64,000 nt of DNA, from NCBI RefSeq assembly GCF_023091745.1, contig NC_068922.1, forward strand, positions 26,140,001 to 26,204,000, given 5' to 3'. This document shows positions 1-10,622 of the stretch, piece after piece. A program made the position numbers and the translations under genes. The DNA is from Budorcas taxicolor (Eukaryota; Chordata; Mammalia; Artiodactyla; Bovidae). Under the pieces are notes generated by a model. That model was not told the DNA's origin. It saw only the letters and a program-made list of their open reading frames with translations, and did not search any database. Position 1 is the stretch's first letter; every line of letters begins with the position of its first letter.

Positions 1-129
1 CTGAGGTCCTCACATTTGTCCAGTCTTTTATTCAACTGATACCTTTCTAATGAGAGCTCCCCAATTACCCTATTGAGAACATGAAACCCACACTCACGTG
101 TGTCCATGCATTTCCCACCCCTTTCGCCC

Positions 130-301
130 ATTCATTTTTTCAAAGCATTTCTCAGTGTCCCACACACTAGTTACTGTTTGTTGCATATTACTTGTCTCCT
201 CCCACTACAACGTCTGCTCCATGAAGACAAGTGTCTTTATTCCACCGATGGGTCTTGTCTGGAAGGTACCTGGTACAAAGCAGCTATTCAGAACACTAGT
301 T
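130..301 (+). repeat. L2 LINE 3' end, split by a CHR SINE
   Basis: The stretch reads like the L2 3' region: a 'ctccatgaagacaagtgtct' segment followed by 'acctggtacaaagcagctattcag'-type sequence. The expected terminal (TGAA)n tail is found only after the SINE, at about 493-511 (aatgaatgaatga). The L2 was therefore in place before the CHR SINE inserted. Divergence is high, as usual for L2. Confidence 0.6.
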
Positions 302-480
302 TTGCTTGTTTGTTTTTATTTGGCTATGCCGGGTCTTAGTTGCAGCACATGGGATCTTTGTTTCAGCATGCATGCTCTTGGTTGTGACATGCAGGATCTA
401 GTTCCCTAACCAGGAATTGAACCTGGGCCCCCTGCACTGGGAGTGCAGAATCTTAACCACTGGATCACCAGAGAAGTCTC
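302..480 (-). mobile_element. CHR-2-type tRNA-derived SINE (antisense)
   Basis: On the + strand it runs from a T-rich tail through 'ggctatgccgggtcttagtt' to 'aaccactggatcaccagaga', which is the reverse complement of a CHR-2 SINE with its tRNA-like head at the right. It sits inside an L2. The flanks CAGAACACTAG and CAGTACACCGG could be an eroded target duplication (8 of 11 matches). Confidence 0.8.
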
Positions 481-810
481 AGTACACCGGTGTTTAAATG
501 AATGAATGAGACGCCTGCTGGTTTCCGCAGATAGGACCCACGGGCAGCCCTGTAAACTTTCAGGGCTCTAGACTCGAGACTTCTAGCCAAGCACCTTCGA
601 CTACTTAGGCCTCATAGGGGAGGATGGAGGACAGACCCAAGCCCATAGTCATTCTAATCCTGTTTCCAGTATTCCACTGTCAATGGGGAGATAACGCTAA
701 ATCCAACTACCCCAGAAGAAGGAAAACATTCATTCCACATTTTTAAAGCTATTCCACAATATCCTGGTGGCTCACTTATGACTGTTCAACATCTCAGTCT
801 AGCTCTTTGA

Positions 811-1017
811 GCTTCCCTGGTGACCTAGATGGTAAAGAATTCCCCTTCACTGCAGGAGACCTGGGTTTAATCCCTGGGTTGTGAAGATCCCTAGGGGAAG
901 GGAATGGCTACCCACTCCAGTATTCTGGCCTAGAGAATTCCATGGACAGAGGAACCTGGCGGGCTACAGTTTGTGAGGTCACAAAGAGTCAGACATGACT
1001 GAATGACTTTCACTTTC
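811..1017 (+). mobile_element. Bov-tA SINE
   Basis: It starts 'gcttccctggtgacctagat', has a degenerate tRNA B box (gggtttaatccc), and then the Bov-A body 'cccactccagtattctggcc'. The flanks AGCTCTTTGA (801-810) and AACTCGTTGA (1018-1027) match at 8 of 10 bases and may be an eroded target duplication. Confidence 0.9.
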
Positions 1018-1173
1018 AACTCGTTGAAGGACAAAGAAACTTTTCTCAAACAAAAAATTTTTAAGTCTTAGTACGAAGAGTAGAGCTAGTGGGTGAAGAA
1101 CGCCTGTGCTTATCCTTGACAGCTCTTAATCTGCCATTATTCAATGGGTAAAACTCCCATCAAAAGGGTCATT

Positions 1174-1646
1174 CAGTTCAGTTCACACACTCAGCCGTGT
1201 CCGACTCTTTGCGACCCCATGAATCGCAGCACATCAGGCCTCCCTGTCCATCACCAACTCCCGGAGTTCACTCAGACTCATGTCCATTGAGTTGGTGATG
1301 CCATCCAGCTGTCTCATCCTCCGTCGTCCCCTTTTCCTCCTGCCTCCAATCCCTCCCAGCATCAGAGTCTTTTCCAATGAGTCAACTCTTCGCATGAGGT
1401 GGCCAAAGTACTGGAGTTTCTGCTTTAGCGCCATTCCTTCCAAAGAACACAGGGACTGATCTCCTTTAGAATGGACTGGTTGGATCTCCTTGCAGTCCAA
1501 GCGACTCTCAAGAGTCTTCTCCAACACCGCAGTGCAAAAGCATCAATTCTTTGGTGCTCAGCCTTCTTCACAGTCCAACTCTCACATTCATACATGATTA
1601 CTGGAAAAACCATAGCCTTGACTAGATGGATCTTTGTTGGCAAAGT
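1174..1646 (-). mobile_element. BovB (RTE-type LINE) 3' end, 5'-truncated
   Basis: This is an antisense copy. The 3' terminal 'gaactgaactgaa'-type tail lies at the left. The right end stops within the C-terminal part of ORF2, at 'ttggcaaagtaa'. Minus-strand frames 1234-1527 and 1425-1655 carry BovB ORF2 C-terminal peptide (for example MRQLDGITNSMDMSLSELRE) in two frames, so it is frameshifted. The flanks AAGGGTCATT (1164-1173) and AAGGTTCATT (1647-1656) form a 10-bp target duplication with one mismatch. Confidence 0.92.
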
Positions 1647-1656
1647 AAGGTTCATT

Positions 1657-2658
1657 ACTGAGCCTGATTTTAATACTGGGGAAAAATGCTATGGAGACAG
1701 CTAAATGTAAGCACCAACCCTCATTTCCCATCCTTTTGAATTCATAGCTCTTGTCTCACTTCCAGCCTCTGACGCACATCCCTGTCAAGAATCTACTCCA
1801 CAGAAACCCCTGGCTCAAGGCAGCACAATCTGTCCCCTCAGGAACACAAAGCAGACTCTGAACTGAACAGTTTGTTGTGTTTACTTTATCCTTTACCCAT
1901 CATCCTCATGAGGGCTTATCTTCAGGGAAGATAACGATATCAGAAACTCTAATTGGATCTTACCGGGGCTTTTCCAATTTCAGGGTGTGGTTTTAGGAGG
2001 AAGAAGCTGTCATATAAACTCATCTTTAGCATTATGACTAATAGAGGAGGAAATAACTTTGAAGTACACATATTTCTCTTGCTCTCCAGGTTTGACACGT
2101 TATAGTGAAATTATAAAGGTTTCATGTTGCCTTCTCTTACTTCTTTGTGGATGGCTGATGAGAGAAGAAAATTATGTGTAGCCACAAAGTACTGACTTTT
2201 TAGTCCATGGATTTTTTTTTTTCCTTTCACATAGATGTATTTGCCCATACCTATCTTATCTTTCATCCTGCACCTAATTTGTTGGAAGTGGCCATTTTAG
2301 GCATGATGGGGAAGAGAAAAATGAAGAAAACACTCTTGGTATTACAGCAATGAACACTGAAACTGAAAATGAGGATGAGCTGGCATTATCTATACAATAA
2401 CCTCTGGAAGGTTCTGATTCCCAATGAGCTCAGGGCAGCCGAGCGGGCAGAAATCATATAGAAACAGAAGTCACACCGCCTGCGTCGTTCAGACTGTGGC
2501 ATAGAATGGAGCAGTAAGTGCTTTCAGCTGCCGCCTGGCGTGTGACGGGAGGAGGGACCCGGCTATTGAGATTGCCAAGCGAACCTGAAATTTGTAATTA
2601 ATATGTGCAGATGGTAGGGGAGCTTTTTTCTATGAGAGGAGGTAATTGAGGCCAATTC
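1657..2658. other. No recognisable feature
   Basis: About 1 kb of AT-leaning sequence with a short T run near 2213. I see no repeat family, long open frame or splice-like structure that I can support. Confidence 0.5.
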
Positions 2659-2740
2659 TGCCTGTGCAGTCAGTGGCATCTGAAAGCCTTCCCAGTTCTC
2701 AGGGGATTGGAAAGTGTGGGTGAGGCTGCAGTGAGGAGCT
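2659..2740 (+). repeat. Left copy of an ~82-bp direct repeat around a Bov-tA
   Basis: It begins 'ctgcctgtgcagtcagtggc' and ends 'ggagct'. The same sequence, roughly 80% alike by eye, recurs at 2950-3034. The two copies abut the two ends of the Bov-tA between them. Confidence 0.75.
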
Positions 2741-2949
2741 GGCTCAGATGGTAAAGAATCTGCCAGCAAGGCAGGAGACTGGGGTTCGATCCCTGAGTGG
2801 AGAAGATCCCCTGAAGGAGGAAATGGCAACCCACTCCAGTATTCTTGCCTGGAGAATCCCATGGACAGAGGAGCCTGGTGGGCTACATTCCACAGGGTCG
2901 CCAGGAGTCAGACACAACTGAGCCGCTAATGCTTTCACTTTCCCTTCAC
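2741..2949 (+). mobile_element. Bov-tA SINE with intact B box, missing first ~13 nt
   Basis: It starts at 'ggctcagatggtaaagaatc', lacking the usual 'gggcttccctggt' opening. It keeps a good pol III B-box-like motif (GGTTCGATCCC near 2783) and the full Bov-A body, ending in 'actttcccttc'. It is bracketed exactly by an 82-bp diverged direct repeat. Confidence 0.9.
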
Positions 2950-3034
2950 TGCCTGTTCCATCAGTGACATCTGAAAAGCTTTACAGTTCTGGGGGGTGGA
3001 TTGGAACGTGTGGGTGAGGCTGGGGTTTGGAGCT
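2950..3034 (+). repeat. Right copy of the ~82-bp direct repeat
   Basis: It matches 2659-2740 in order, including 'catctgaaa', 'gtgtgggtgaggctg' and the final 'ggagct'. There are about 16 substitutions and one small indel by eye. Confidence 0.75.
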
Positions 3035-3146
3035 TTCTCATTTCAGGAGCCCCAGTCCCTTCAGTGGCGGCTCAGCTTATGCCTGAGTGGAGCCCTGATG
3101 GCGTTGGAGCTGGACTCAATGTTAAATACAGGTCTTAAAGGTGTCA

Positions 3147-3360
3147 CGGGCTTCCCTGGTGGCTCAGACGATGAAGACTGCCTGCAATGTGGGAGACCGG
3201 GGTTCCATCCTGGGTTGGGAAGATCCCCTGGAGAAGGGAATGGCAGCCCACTGCAGTATTCTTGTCTGGAGAATTCCATGGACAGAGGAGCCTGGCAGGC
3301 TACAATTTATGGGGTCCAAAAAGTCAGACATGACTGAGCGCCTAACACTATAACTGTCAG
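3147..3360 (+). mobile_element. Bov-tA SINE
   Basis: Full tRNA head (gggcttccctggtggctcag) and Bov-A body. It is flanked by AGGTGTCA at 3139-3146 and 3361-3368, an 8-bp perfect target duplication. Confidence 0.95.
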
Positions 3361-3368
3361 AGGTGTCA

Positions 3369-3837
3369 GACGGGGCCTCACCCCACCCTCCTCAGGGCAT
3401 TCCTGCTGACTAAATCCCTTTGCAAGGCCTGGTCTCTCCTGGATCATGACAGGATGGAAGAGGGGAAGTGACAGGTGAAGAGGTTTTATTGTCCCTCTCC
3501 AGTCACTGCAGGGGCCTGTCAGCCCCATGTCCTACAACTGGAGCCAAAGACTTTCAGGTGAGTTCCCACCATCCCTCTAAGCTGCGCCAGTTACCTATCT
3601 GATTCGCTCACATTGACCCTGGGCAATGACAGTCCACAAGCTTGAGGACCAGCAGCTAACACGCCCACTGCAAAGGTTGTTGATTCAGAGTGATAGGAAA
3701 GTTAGGTGTCTGGTGGGAGGGGTCTCACCTCTGGTTGATGGGAATGTTGCTGGAGAATGAGACACCACAGAAAAAAATGACATGGGAGTCACATATTTAC
3801 TGTGGGAAAGGAACGATGAACCGGATCGTATTGATCC
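3369..3837. other. No recognisable feature
   Basis: Mixed-composition sequence. Several short open frames cross it, but none has a recognisable motif. Confidence 0.4.
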
Positions 3838-3935
3838 AAAGTTGGGAAAATGAGGTCTGGAGAGGTGAAATAACTTTCCCAACCACCCAGGTTGTGTGTG
3901 CTGGAGTCAGATAAGAACCCAGAGTTCCGGAACCC
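3838..3935 (-). repeat. MIR SINE fragment (antisense)
   Basis: The string 'aaaatgaggtctggagaggt' through 'aagaacccagagttccg' follows the reverse complement of the MIR core (…gaggctcagagaggttaagtaactt…). It is strongly diverged. Confidence 0.55.
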
Positions 3936-4189
3936 TTTGTTCAATTTTTTTTTTCTCCACTGACTCATAAGAAGTCTCTTCTGGCAGGTTCTATTCTTTT
4001 AGAAAATCTACTTTATTGTCATGCTGAGGCTACTCTCAGCTTGAGCCTGAGTTATATTCACTGCTGACTTGCAGACATACCTGACTGATGGGCTAAAAGC
4101 ACGAACCAGCCAAAGATTTCTTTGCACAAAGAACAAAAAATTTTGCAAAATAACTCACCCTAAGGAGGCATGAATTAGTTCCTGTAATG

Positions 4190-4370
4190 GGACTAGTAAG
4201 AACATGTTATGTTCTATTTACTACATAGTACAGGGAATGATCTTCAGTATCTTGTAATAACCTCTATTGGAATACAGTCAGAAAAAACTGACTTAATGAC
4301 TATGCTGTACACCTGAAACTCATACAATATTGCAAATCAGATATACTCCAATAATAATTTTAAAAAGAAA
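4190..4370 (+). repeat. L1 3' UTR fragment with A-rich tail
   Basis: It contains 'cagtatcttgtaataacctc', 'ctgtacacctgaaact' and 'tactccaataataatttt', the usual 3' end of older artiodactyl L1 copies. A BovB begins directly at the A-rich tail. Confidence 0.75.
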
Positions 4371-4640
4371 GTCAGTCAGTTCAGTCATTCATTCGTGTCC
4401 AACTCTATGTGACCCGAGGGACTGCAGCACACCAGGCTTCCCTGTCCATCACCAACTCCCGGAGCTTACTCAAACTCATGTCCATGGAGTCAGTGATGCC
4501 ATCCAACCATCTCATCCTCTGTCGTCCCCTTCTCCTCTTGCCTTCAATGTTTCCCAGCATCAGAGTCTTTTCCAATGAGTCAGTTCTTTGCATCAGGTGG
4601 CCAAAGTATTGGAGTTTCAGCTTCAGCATCAGTCCTTTTA
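4371..4640 (-). mobile_element. BovB 3' end, 5'-truncated
   Basis: Antisense BovB from its 3' terminus (gtcagtcagttcag) to 'cagcttcagcatcagtcc'. The minus frame 4405-4629 encodes the ORF2 C-terminus without a stop (LKLQYFGHLMQRTDSLEKTL and following). It appears to have landed in or beside the L1 A-rich tail. Confidence 0.9.
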
Positions 4641-4999
4641 TAGAAAATGGGTGATTTTTCTGTCAGTCTGTGAACATCTTTCAATTCAGTCTCTCTTGAG
4701 TAACTATGCAGAGGGAACTGTGTTCACAAAATAATTCACATCAGAGCAAAAATCGGGGAAGAGGTACATGCCCACCTTCACCGAGAGAGTCCCTGGCCTC
4801 GTGCAAATCAAGGGCCATGGGCAGGAAGCAGCACACGCTTTCTTTGTATATTAGTCTATATGAAGGCCGTCCCTGGGACTGTACAGCCAAATTCAAGGGT
4901 CCTTGTCTAGAACATTCCATTCTACCTACTGGTGGACCAAGAGGCTTGTGAAGGGGGAAGGGAGAAAACCAAAAAACCTGGTTTTGAAACTTCATTGAG

Positions 5000-5095
5000 T
5001 CACTGATAACTGAGAAACCTTAAGGAAGTGGTTGCAACTTTGTGGACCTCAGTTTCCTCATCTGTAAAATAGATGAATAATAAGTTCTCTGGGAT
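5000..5095 (+). repeat. MIR SINE fragment
   Basis: It contains 'cctcagtttcctcatctgta' and 'aaatagatgaataataa', a classic sense MIR 3' core. Confidence 0.7.
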
Positions 5096-5104
5096 TAAAA
5101 CGAT

Positions 5105-5784
5105 ATGACTGGTTGTACCCTTCTATGCCTCTTGCCATCATTCAGTGAGGAATGTGTCCAAGGAACCAGTTTGGGGGGCAACACTTTGGCCCCTCGGAGA
5201 ACATTTTCTGCACGATCTGTGGATCATTTCTCAGGAGGAACCTTCCTGGAATGGACATCATTTTGCATGTAAACCAGAGTTGCTGGAGAGGTGGCACCTC
5301 ACAATAGGCCTCTGATTAGCAGCATCCGGAGTCACGAACAGCAGTTGAGTCAGCTACAACCTCCTTCTAAACTGGGTCTGATCGTGCCTGCGCCCTGACA
5401 GAACCCCTCCCCTGATCTCCAGAGAAGTGACTTTAGCAGGAGATGGTCACCAGGGGGCGGTGTGGTTGATCACAGGCTGCTCACAGTCAGGAGACAGAAC
5501 CGGGAACTCATCTCTCTGATTCTGAGTCCTCTGTTCTCCTGTCAGACCATCTGTTCAATTTCACCTTCTACCAGCATGGTTCCTGGAAAGGGGGTGATGT
5601 GTGGTCATACCAGTGCACCCATTCTTCCCCTTCGGAACATGAATCATGTTCATGGAAACACCTCTAAGGATATTAACATGAGGAGTGACTCTGGGAAACC
5701 TTATGTTTATTCAACAAAAAGATGCTTTTCTGACATGTAAAATGCTCTAGCACATTTTAGGAATGATGGAAAGCTTTCAAAGTT
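5105..5784. other. No recognisable feature
   Basis: Moderately GC-rich sequence with a 92-codon frame (5462-5740, +) that resembles nothing I recognise. No promoter or splice context supports it. Confidence 0.4.
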
Positions 5785-5860
5785 TTTTAAAAAAATTAAT
5801 TCTTGTTGGAGTATAGTTGCTTTACAGTGTTGTGTTAGTTTTTACTGTACAGCAGATCAT
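5785..5860 (-). repeat. L1 3' end fragment (antisense)
   Basis: 'attcttgttggagtatagtt' and 'gctttacagtgttgtgttag' match the reverse complement of an L1 3' UTR. Confidence 0.65.
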
Positions 5861-5861
5861 T

Positions 5862-6223
5862 TTTTTTGGAGAGTATTTTGAATTTCCTCCTTTACCATTG
5901 GTCTATCGGGGCTCACTATTTCTTGGAATAATGCTGGCACTTTTTACCTTTTAAAGGAAATTTTCAATCCTGATATTTTCAATTTATTATACAGAATTTC
6001 TTTCTATATAATATTTTGTTGTAATTGTGATTACCATTCCATCTGATGTTTCGTTACTTTGGTCCCACATTCACTGTACTTGTATCCTGCCTTTCCTTAA
6101 TGGTACATACATGTCTGTCACCTCCATCCCAACTAAAACAAAAAATTCTTTATTTTTTGCTTGTTTTTCTGTTTGATCTCACTTTGATCTCATTTTTTCA
6201 GGTTTTCTTATATTCCTGTGGTA
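5862..6223. other. No recognisable feature
   Basis: T-rich sequence. Nothing supportable apart from the target copy of the LTR duplication at its right end. Confidence 0.4.
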
Positions 6224-6390
6224 TAAAATTGTAGGGGGGTGCTCCGCAGAAAGACAGAGGCAGTGGAACTTCCCTCAGCAAAGCTGAGGGGTCCCGAGGA
6301 GAGGTGAGCCTGCTGTCTGCCAACCCAGCCCCTCACCCTCAGCAAGTGAGAGACAATCAGACGACAGGGGTTCCCTCTAAGCAGTTCCGC

Positions 6391-6419
6391 TTTATTGCCA
6401 CAAACTCTTGGTTTATATA
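6391..6419 (-). promoter_or_regulatory. LTR TATA box and AATAAA signal
   Basis: On the minus strand TATATAAA lies at 6419-6412 and AATAAA at 6396-6391. Both are intact matches, so this solo LTR keeps its core promoter and polyadenylation elements. Activity cannot be judged from sequence. Confidence 0.6.
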
Positions 6420-6451
6420 GGCAAGCAAGGGGGTTTTGCTGAGGGACTTTC

Positions 6452-6535
6452 CATAGTTGCACCAATCACATTAAAGGTCAAATCTTAATATGTCATAGTT
6501 GCACCAATCACGTTAAAGGTCAAATTGTCATGTGC
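6452..6535 (-). repeat. Tandem 42-bp repeat in LTR U3
   Basis: The unit begins 'catagttgcaccaatcac' at 6452 and again at 6494. The first 33 bases differ at one position, then the copies diverge. Each unit carries a CCAAT box (CCAATCA; ATTGG on the LTR sense strand) and an AAAGGTCAAA motif. It has the form of a retroviral U3 enhancer duplication. Confidence 0.75.
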
Positions 6536-6717
6536 CTTGATTGTAACAGGAGTCTATGGTGATCACATGCTGTCCACGTGCACGGAAATCAAGAGACCCA
6601 ATCAAAAACTTTAACATAGACCACGCCCCTATCTCTTCTGCCAGGCCCCATCTTAGTTTCCACCACAAAGCTAGCCCTTCTTTTTCAAGGTTTCCCATTT
6701 AGGGCCCCACATAAAAT

Positions 6718-7284
6718 CTCTAGCTTTTTTATTTCAATGCCTCATATAAAAAGTTATTTATTTGATAATGTAAATGACTTAGCGTTAAGCCTGTCTCTGA
6801 GTACAGCTTCAGCTTCACGGTATGGGCTTGATTTGCAATATGCTTGCCACTTTCTTAATATCCCACAATTACGTTGAGATTTGTTTTGACCCTGGAGTTA
6901 CGTAGGCAAGCATTTTGTTTTGTTTTATCCCAAGTGATTAAATAGTCATGAAAACTACTGCTGAAAACTGACATAGGATTGGAGCTAGACTACTGTTTTG
7001 CTCATTTGTAAGCTGGGGAGCAGAGAAACAGTTTTGCAGACAGAGTGAAGGCACAGGAAATCTACGTCAAAAATAATCTCCGAGTGTCTCTGGTGTAATG
7101 GAAACAGGGACTGCTACTGAAAGACTCTTACACTAAACCACAATTCCTCTTACCTAGAGCAAAACCAGGGGTCAAACCCTCTCTTCTTCCCCTCACCACC
7201 ACTCCGTCTCTCAGTGACTCCAGACCACACTAAAACTTCAACATTCCGTCATGTTAATAAAATCGTGCAATGACTACCATTTTC
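6718..7284. other. No recognisable feature
   Basis: AT-rich sequence downstream of the solo LTR. Nothing else is supportable. Confidence 0.4.
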
Positions 7285-7430
7285 TAAGTGCTTATTCTTG
7301 ACTTTGTAGAGATTAAGTAACTTGTACAATGACTGAAGCAAGTAGCTGGTAGAACCAGGATTAAAAACCAGATTGAGTGGCCTCTCATCCATCCAGGTTC
7401 TGACTCCCATGCTTGCTCCCTGGAGAACAA
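7285..7430 (-). repeat. MIR fragment (antisense, diverged)
   Basis: 'gagattaagtaacttgtaca' and 'gctggtagaaccaggatt' follow the reverse complement of the MIR core. Confidence 0.5.
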
Positions 7431-7631
7431 TGAATGACCAGTTGATGAAATGTCTAGTCCAGTAAACATAAATGGTAGGTACATGAACTAAACAATTTGG
7501 AATTGCTATTCAGACTCTGTAATGCCCACAAGGTCCAAGAAAAACCAACTAACAAATCTGTTCTTTGAACATTATAGACAGGGTAAATACAGAAGAGAAA
7601 TTTTTTTTAATGACAGGGACCATTTTTAAAC

Positions 7632-7791
7632 TCTATTGGATTTGTTACAATATTGCTTCTGCCGGGTTTTATTTTTATTTTATTTTTTGGCTGTGAGGCA
7701 CATGAAATCCTGGTTCCCCAAGCAGGGGTTTAACCTGAATCCCCTGCATTGGAAGGTGAAATCCTAACCACTGGGCCACCAGGGAAGTCCC
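7632..7791 (-). mobile_element. CHR-type SINE (antisense)
   Basis: 'tttgttacaatattgcttct' at the left and 'ccactgggccaccagggaag' at the right define a short CHR SINE in reverse orientation. Confidence 0.85.
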
Positions 7792-7792
7792 C

Positions 7793-9138
7793 AGAAAAAT
7801 ATGTTTTTTCATCATCATGAAAGTTGATGCAGGCAAAAGGCCTTTTAAAAAATTTCTGACTCATCATCTCTTTCAGAATCCTATCTATCAAGCTGCATTT
7901 CAATATAAGTGGACAGTAATTTTTTCATTTTCTATGCCTCTTTGCCTCTAATAGTACAGATAAATACAATTTTTACTTATATAAGCAAAGTCATCTTAAA
8001 GATGTCTTCAACTATAATAATCTGCCAGCCAGTGAGTGTTAAATAAACAGTTTATCCCTCCGTCCCCCACAAATACTGCTTACCTCAAAGGAAATGATTA
8101 TCTATGAGACTCCTTACATGAATTCTTGCCTCATAATATATTTGTTTTGCATAAAAATCTTTCATTTGACCATCCTGCATATTAACTGATCATTTTAAAA
8201 ACAGTAATTAATGATGATAAAGAATTGGGCATTAACTATAGGATGTTGGAGGTCAAGCCCTTGGAAAGTGGCAGGAATTCTGCTGACTCTATGGTTTGTT
8301 TCTGATTTTCCCTGATCAGTACACAGCTTATGAGCTACAGCAGACTTTCATTCTGAAAAGTCAATATCCAAGGGCATATTTTAAATTAATCAAACCTGTT
8401 TCTGAGAGATAAGCTAAATTAGTTCTTTAAAAGGAGAATGTGAAAAGCAAACTTATGTGTTCATCATATTTAGCTTCAAGAAACAGTCTTACGTAACTCC
8501 AAAGTGGATTCAACCGAACCAAAACCCAGCTTCAAGTTTGAAGCTGATATGAAACCTCAAAAGAATGTGTTGTGAATTTCTGAACACATAGGTTGCACTC
8601 ATTATATTTCTTATTGTTCCATTCATTTAAATCACAATTTAAATTATGGGAGTCAAGTCAATAAATATCTATTAACCTTTCCTTATCTACTGTGAATTGA
8701 AAATAGGAGTGTAAGACAGTTTGTCTACCCAGAAAGTAAAGCCTTATTGAGGGAGAAGACTTAGACATATGGAAACAGTTACAGATGAATAAAAAAATTG
8801 TATAGAAATGACTCAAAATTTATGACTTTTAAATGGTATGATGTGGTCCTACAATCTCTCTGTTACTTCTTGACTCTGTCTTCTCATTTAATTGTGGCCC
8901 AAGCTAGTTCTTTCCAGTTTAACCACAGCCTATGGAAACCTTAGACAGAGGCATGTTTTTCTTTATCAAATGGGAGATTATTGTCATCCCTTGTTTTGAG
9001 AGTAGGTTTAATAAAAGATTAACACAAAAGCCTTAAGCAGCGTATAGAAAAGAAGAGCTTCAGAAAAAACAAATGATGTGTCTGGGCCCATTTCAACTGG
9101 TAGCCAACTTCCTTCTGCAAATATACTCTTTAGATATT
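7793..9138. other. No recognisable feature
   Basis: About 1.35 kb of AT-rich sequence without a repeat family, long frame or palindrome that I can support. Confidence 0.5.
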
Positions 9139-9150
9139 CATTGATTTCTT

Positions 9151-9317
9151 TCTTAAGAAGTCTTTGTTGAATTTGTTACAATATTGCTTATATTTTATGG
9201 TTTGGTTTTTTTCGCTGTGAGGCATGTGGCATTTCAGCTCCCCAACCAGGGATCAAACCTGCATCCCCTGCATTAGAAGGTAAAGTCTTAACCACTGGAC
9301 CACGAGGAGGTCCCATC
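9151..9317 (-). mobile_element. CHR-type SINE with 12-bp target duplication
   Basis: Antisense SINE from 'tttgttacaatattgctt' to 'ccactggaccacgaggaggt'. It is flanked by CATTGATTTCTT at 9139-9150 and 9318-9329, a perfect 12-bp target duplication. Confidence 0.92.
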
Positions 9318-9429
9318 CATTGATTTCTTAATCAGTAGCAATTTGAGGATTTGTAGACTATAGGTTTCTTTAAGAAAGGTAATTTTTACCTTGGCTGTCC
9401 CCCTGCTCGCCAAAGTATTTAGCACATGC

Positions 9430-9705
9430 TAGGGAGAAGGTAATGGTACCCCACTCCAGTACTCTTGCCTGGAAAATCCCATGGATGGAGGAGCCTGGTA
9501 GGCTGCAGTTCACGGGGTCGCTAAGAGTTGGACACAACTGAGCAACTTCACTTTCACTTTTCACTTTCATGTATTGGAGAAGAAAATGGCAACCCACTCC
9601 AGTGTTCTTGCCTGGAGAATCCCAGGGATGGCAGAGCCTGGTGGGCTGCTGTCTATGGGGTCGCACAGAGTCGGACACGACTGAAGCAAGTTAGCAGCAG
9701 CAGCA
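9430..9705 (+). mobile_element. BOV-A2 SINE dimer
   Basis: Two Bov-A monomers: 'ccactccagtactcttgcct' then 'ccactccagtgttcttgcct'. A 'cactttcacttttcactttc' linker joins them and an (AGC)n end follows at about 9690-9705. No clean target duplication is visible. Confidence 0.93.
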
Positions 9706-9706
9706 G

Positions 9707-10306
9707 ACATACAATATTATCTGCTTGCTTGATTTTAAAAAATGAGTGAATAAATAAATTTCTTTTAGAAAAATGTTAAAAATGCAAGATTAAGTAGCAT
9801 AATAAAAGTTTGAATAAGATGTCTTTTGATTCTTCTAAATACAAGAGCTTGCATTTAAAATGATCTATATTCCCAACAACTGCACCATACATCAACAAAT
9901 TCTTAAATATTAGAGCTAAGATGTTGAAAGACTCTGTATTCTTTTGGCTTTGTATGTATAAGTATGGGGATTCATTTCTTTTGAAAATCTAGTAAGAATG
10001 ATTATTCCAAATGGTAGGGAAAAAAATCCTCAGATTTAAGAAAAGAAGAATTATTATTTCCAGCCTTTCCTCCTGGTCTCCAGGTGATACTATTTCTAGA
10101 GTTTCAGTCTCTCATCTTTCGAGTTTATGGTTGGCAGTGAAATAGATGTCTTTATAAAATAAGTGGTTGAAACAACATTGGCAAATTTCGATACTCTTAC
10201 ACTTAACTATGCTTGAAGAGCAGTCCCTGAAGAGTGCACTGTGATCCACAAAATGGAAATAACTCTTCAGAAAGGAAAGCAAATTCTAGTTGACTAAGTG
10301 AAATTA
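9707..10306. other. No recognisable feature
   Basis: AT-rich sequence between two SINEs. Nothing supportable. Confidence 0.4.
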
Positions 10307-10322
10307 AAAAATCAGTTAATGG

Positions 10323-10622
10323 GGCTTCCCTGGTGGTTCAGTGGTAAAGAATCCACCTTCCATGCAGGAAACATGGGTTTGATCCCTGGTCTGGGAAGAT
10401 CTCACATGCTGTGGAGCAGCTAACCCTGTGTGCCACAACTATTGAGCCTGTGCTCTCGAGCCCAGGGAGCTGCAACTACTGAGCCCACAGGCCACAACTA
10501 CGGACACCCTTGTGCTCTAGAGCCAAGAAAAGCGACCGCAATGAGAAGCCCGTGCACCACAGCTAGAGGGTAGCCCTGCTCACTGCAACTAGAGAAAGCC
10601 TGCATAGCAACAAAGACCCAGT
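10323..10622 (+). mobile_element. CHR-2 SINE, outer part of a composite
   Basis: Head 'ggcttccctggtggttcagt', then the 'gagcctgtgctctcgagccc' and 'gcaacaaagaccca' body typical of CHR-2. The left target copy AAAAATCAGTTAATGG is at 10307-10322. The matching right copy (10892-10907) lies beyond an antisense BOV-A2, so the two SINEs share one flanking duplication. Confidence 0.9.

Larger units (their letters stand above)
6230..6711 (-). mobile_element. Solo LTR of an endogenous retrovirus, probably class II
   Basis: A 482-bp unit starts TGTAGGGG and ends CCCCACA on the + strand (TG...CA ends), flanked by TAAAAT at 6224-6229 and 6712-6717. A 6-bp duplication fits class II (betaretrovirus-like/ERVK) integration. 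Read on the minus strand, it has a TATA box (TATATAAA, 6419-6412) followed about 15 bp later by AATAAA (6396-6391). That puts the poly(A) signal at or just before the expected start site, as in betaretroviral LTRs with a short R. No internal viral sequence is present, so the provirus was lost by LTR-LTR recombination. Confidence 0.85.

Noticed and set aside
2741..2949. tRNA-like segment with intact B box, considered as a tRNA gene
   Set aside because: It is the tRNA-derived head of a Bov-tA SINE, with no cloverleaf 3' half.
9430..9705. Repeated units with regular spacing, considered as a CRISPR-like array
   Set aside because: The two units are the monomers of a BOV-A2 SINE. This is a mammalian genome.
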